This document shows, in pieces, positions 63,743 to 64,000 of a stretch of DNA of 64,000 nt. The DNA lies in contig JALNQF010000177.1 of assembly GCA_028456385.1 (NCBI GenBank), positions 27,032 to 91,031 of the forward strand, read 5' to 3'. The stretch is from Ophiosphaerella korrae. Lineage: Eukaryota; Ascomycota; Dothideomycetes; Pleosporales; Phaeosphaeriaceae. Each line of letters starts with the position of its first letter. The first letter of the stretch is position 1. The notes below the pieces were generated by a model that was not told where the DNA came from, searched no databases, and worked only from the letters and a program-made list of their open reading frames with translations. Made by a program: the position numbers and the translations under genes.

Positions 63743-64000
63743 CAGTAGGGTGACACGAAAAAAAAGCCTAAAAAAAAGTTATAGTTTTCAACTAGTAATA
63801 ACTCTACGAATATAATAGCTAAAAATATAAGCGAACATAAATCCTAAAGAAAATATTAGGGTCTATATTTTAGTCTACTACGATTTTTGATTACTAAGCG
63901 GATACGATCTAGGATTTAAACTGTTTCGAGGACTTTTTTTTAAGCTAACTTTAAAGCTTAATAATTTTTTATTTTTAGTATCTTTTTCTATTATTTTTTA
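63743..64000 (+). mobile_element. probable end of a less-mutated DNA transposon
   Basis: Base composition changes abruptly here. CpA and TpG words reappear (CAGTAG, GTGACACG, TTTTCAAC, GAACATAA, AACTGTTT), although the segment is still AT-rich. The change comes in the middle of the NB-ARC frame directly after a TA, and the new sequence opens CAGTAGGGTGACACG followed by an A-run. A CAGT-type terminus next to TA fits Tc1/mariner/pogo transposons, which duplicate TA. The other end and any transposase are outside the window, so the family is not proven. It inserted later than, or escaped, the RIP seen elsewhere. Confidence 0.45.

Noticed and set aside
63743..63770. RIP-free host gene starting at the right edge
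   Set aside because: The sequence opens in the middle of the NB-ARC frame after a TA with a CAGT-type terminus, and no coding frame is visible in the 258 bases available.

Overview
This window looks like one block of AT-rich, gene-dead DNA from a filamentous ascomycete (Pezizomycotina). The bases themselves suggest this. CpA and TpG are nearly absent, TpA is everywhere (TAG, TAA and CTA dominate), and every reading frame is broken almost only by TAA or TAG. That is the footprint of repeat-induced point mutation (RIP), which turns CpA into TpA on both strands of duplicated DNA. CpG-containing words such as ACG, GCG and CGC survive much better, so the mutation was aimed at CpA. I found no intact protein gene, tRNA, rRNA or CRISPR array. 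The species cannot be read from the sequence.

Five related Ty3/gypsy LTR retrotransposons of the ch chromovirus type, each about 7.0 kb, make up half of the window. Copy A (1-4417, + strand) enters from the left edge and lacks its 5' half. Copies B (5475-12500, +), C (27229-34253, +), E (44186-51222, - strand) and D (55200-62218, +) are complete. Each complete copy has two equal-length LTRs and a perfect 5-bp target duplication: GATAT, CTCTA, CTAAG and TAAAT. Each carries one gag-pol frame with two zinc knuckles, aspartic protease, RT, RNase H, a D,D35E integrase and a C-terminal chromodomain. Between pol and the 3' LTR there is also an open-frame relic on the opposite strand that is conserved in all copies. 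The LTRs fall into two U3 types and two 3'-end types, combined in a mosaic way.

The four complete copies sit in an older, equally RIP-damaged tract of about 32 kb, which continues once the insertions are removed. Three coding relics in it can be recognised. The first is a pogo/Fot-type DDE transposase (52407-54459, +) with an additional 260-bp piece near its C-terminus. The second is the C-terminal tail of another ORF resembling a pogo transposase (43799-44185, -), cut by element E. The third is a HET-domain plus NB-ARC (NLR-type) incompatibility gene (55127-55199 and 62219-63741, +). Element D lies exactly inside its YAILSHTW motif, and its NB-ARC half is cut again by a less mutated DNA that begins CAGTAGGGTGACACG after a TA at 63741-63742 and runs off the window.

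The rest of the old tract (4418-5469, most of 12506-27223, 34259-43798 and the gaps around the transposase) holds RIP-decayed sequence that I could not assign to a family. In it I can show only small repeats: a heptad-coding 21-bp array at 19472-19576, 51-bp tandem pairs at about 20479 and 42683, and a 48-bp segment present at both 34313 and 40049. Stop density there is close to background for such DNA, so I do not claim genes.
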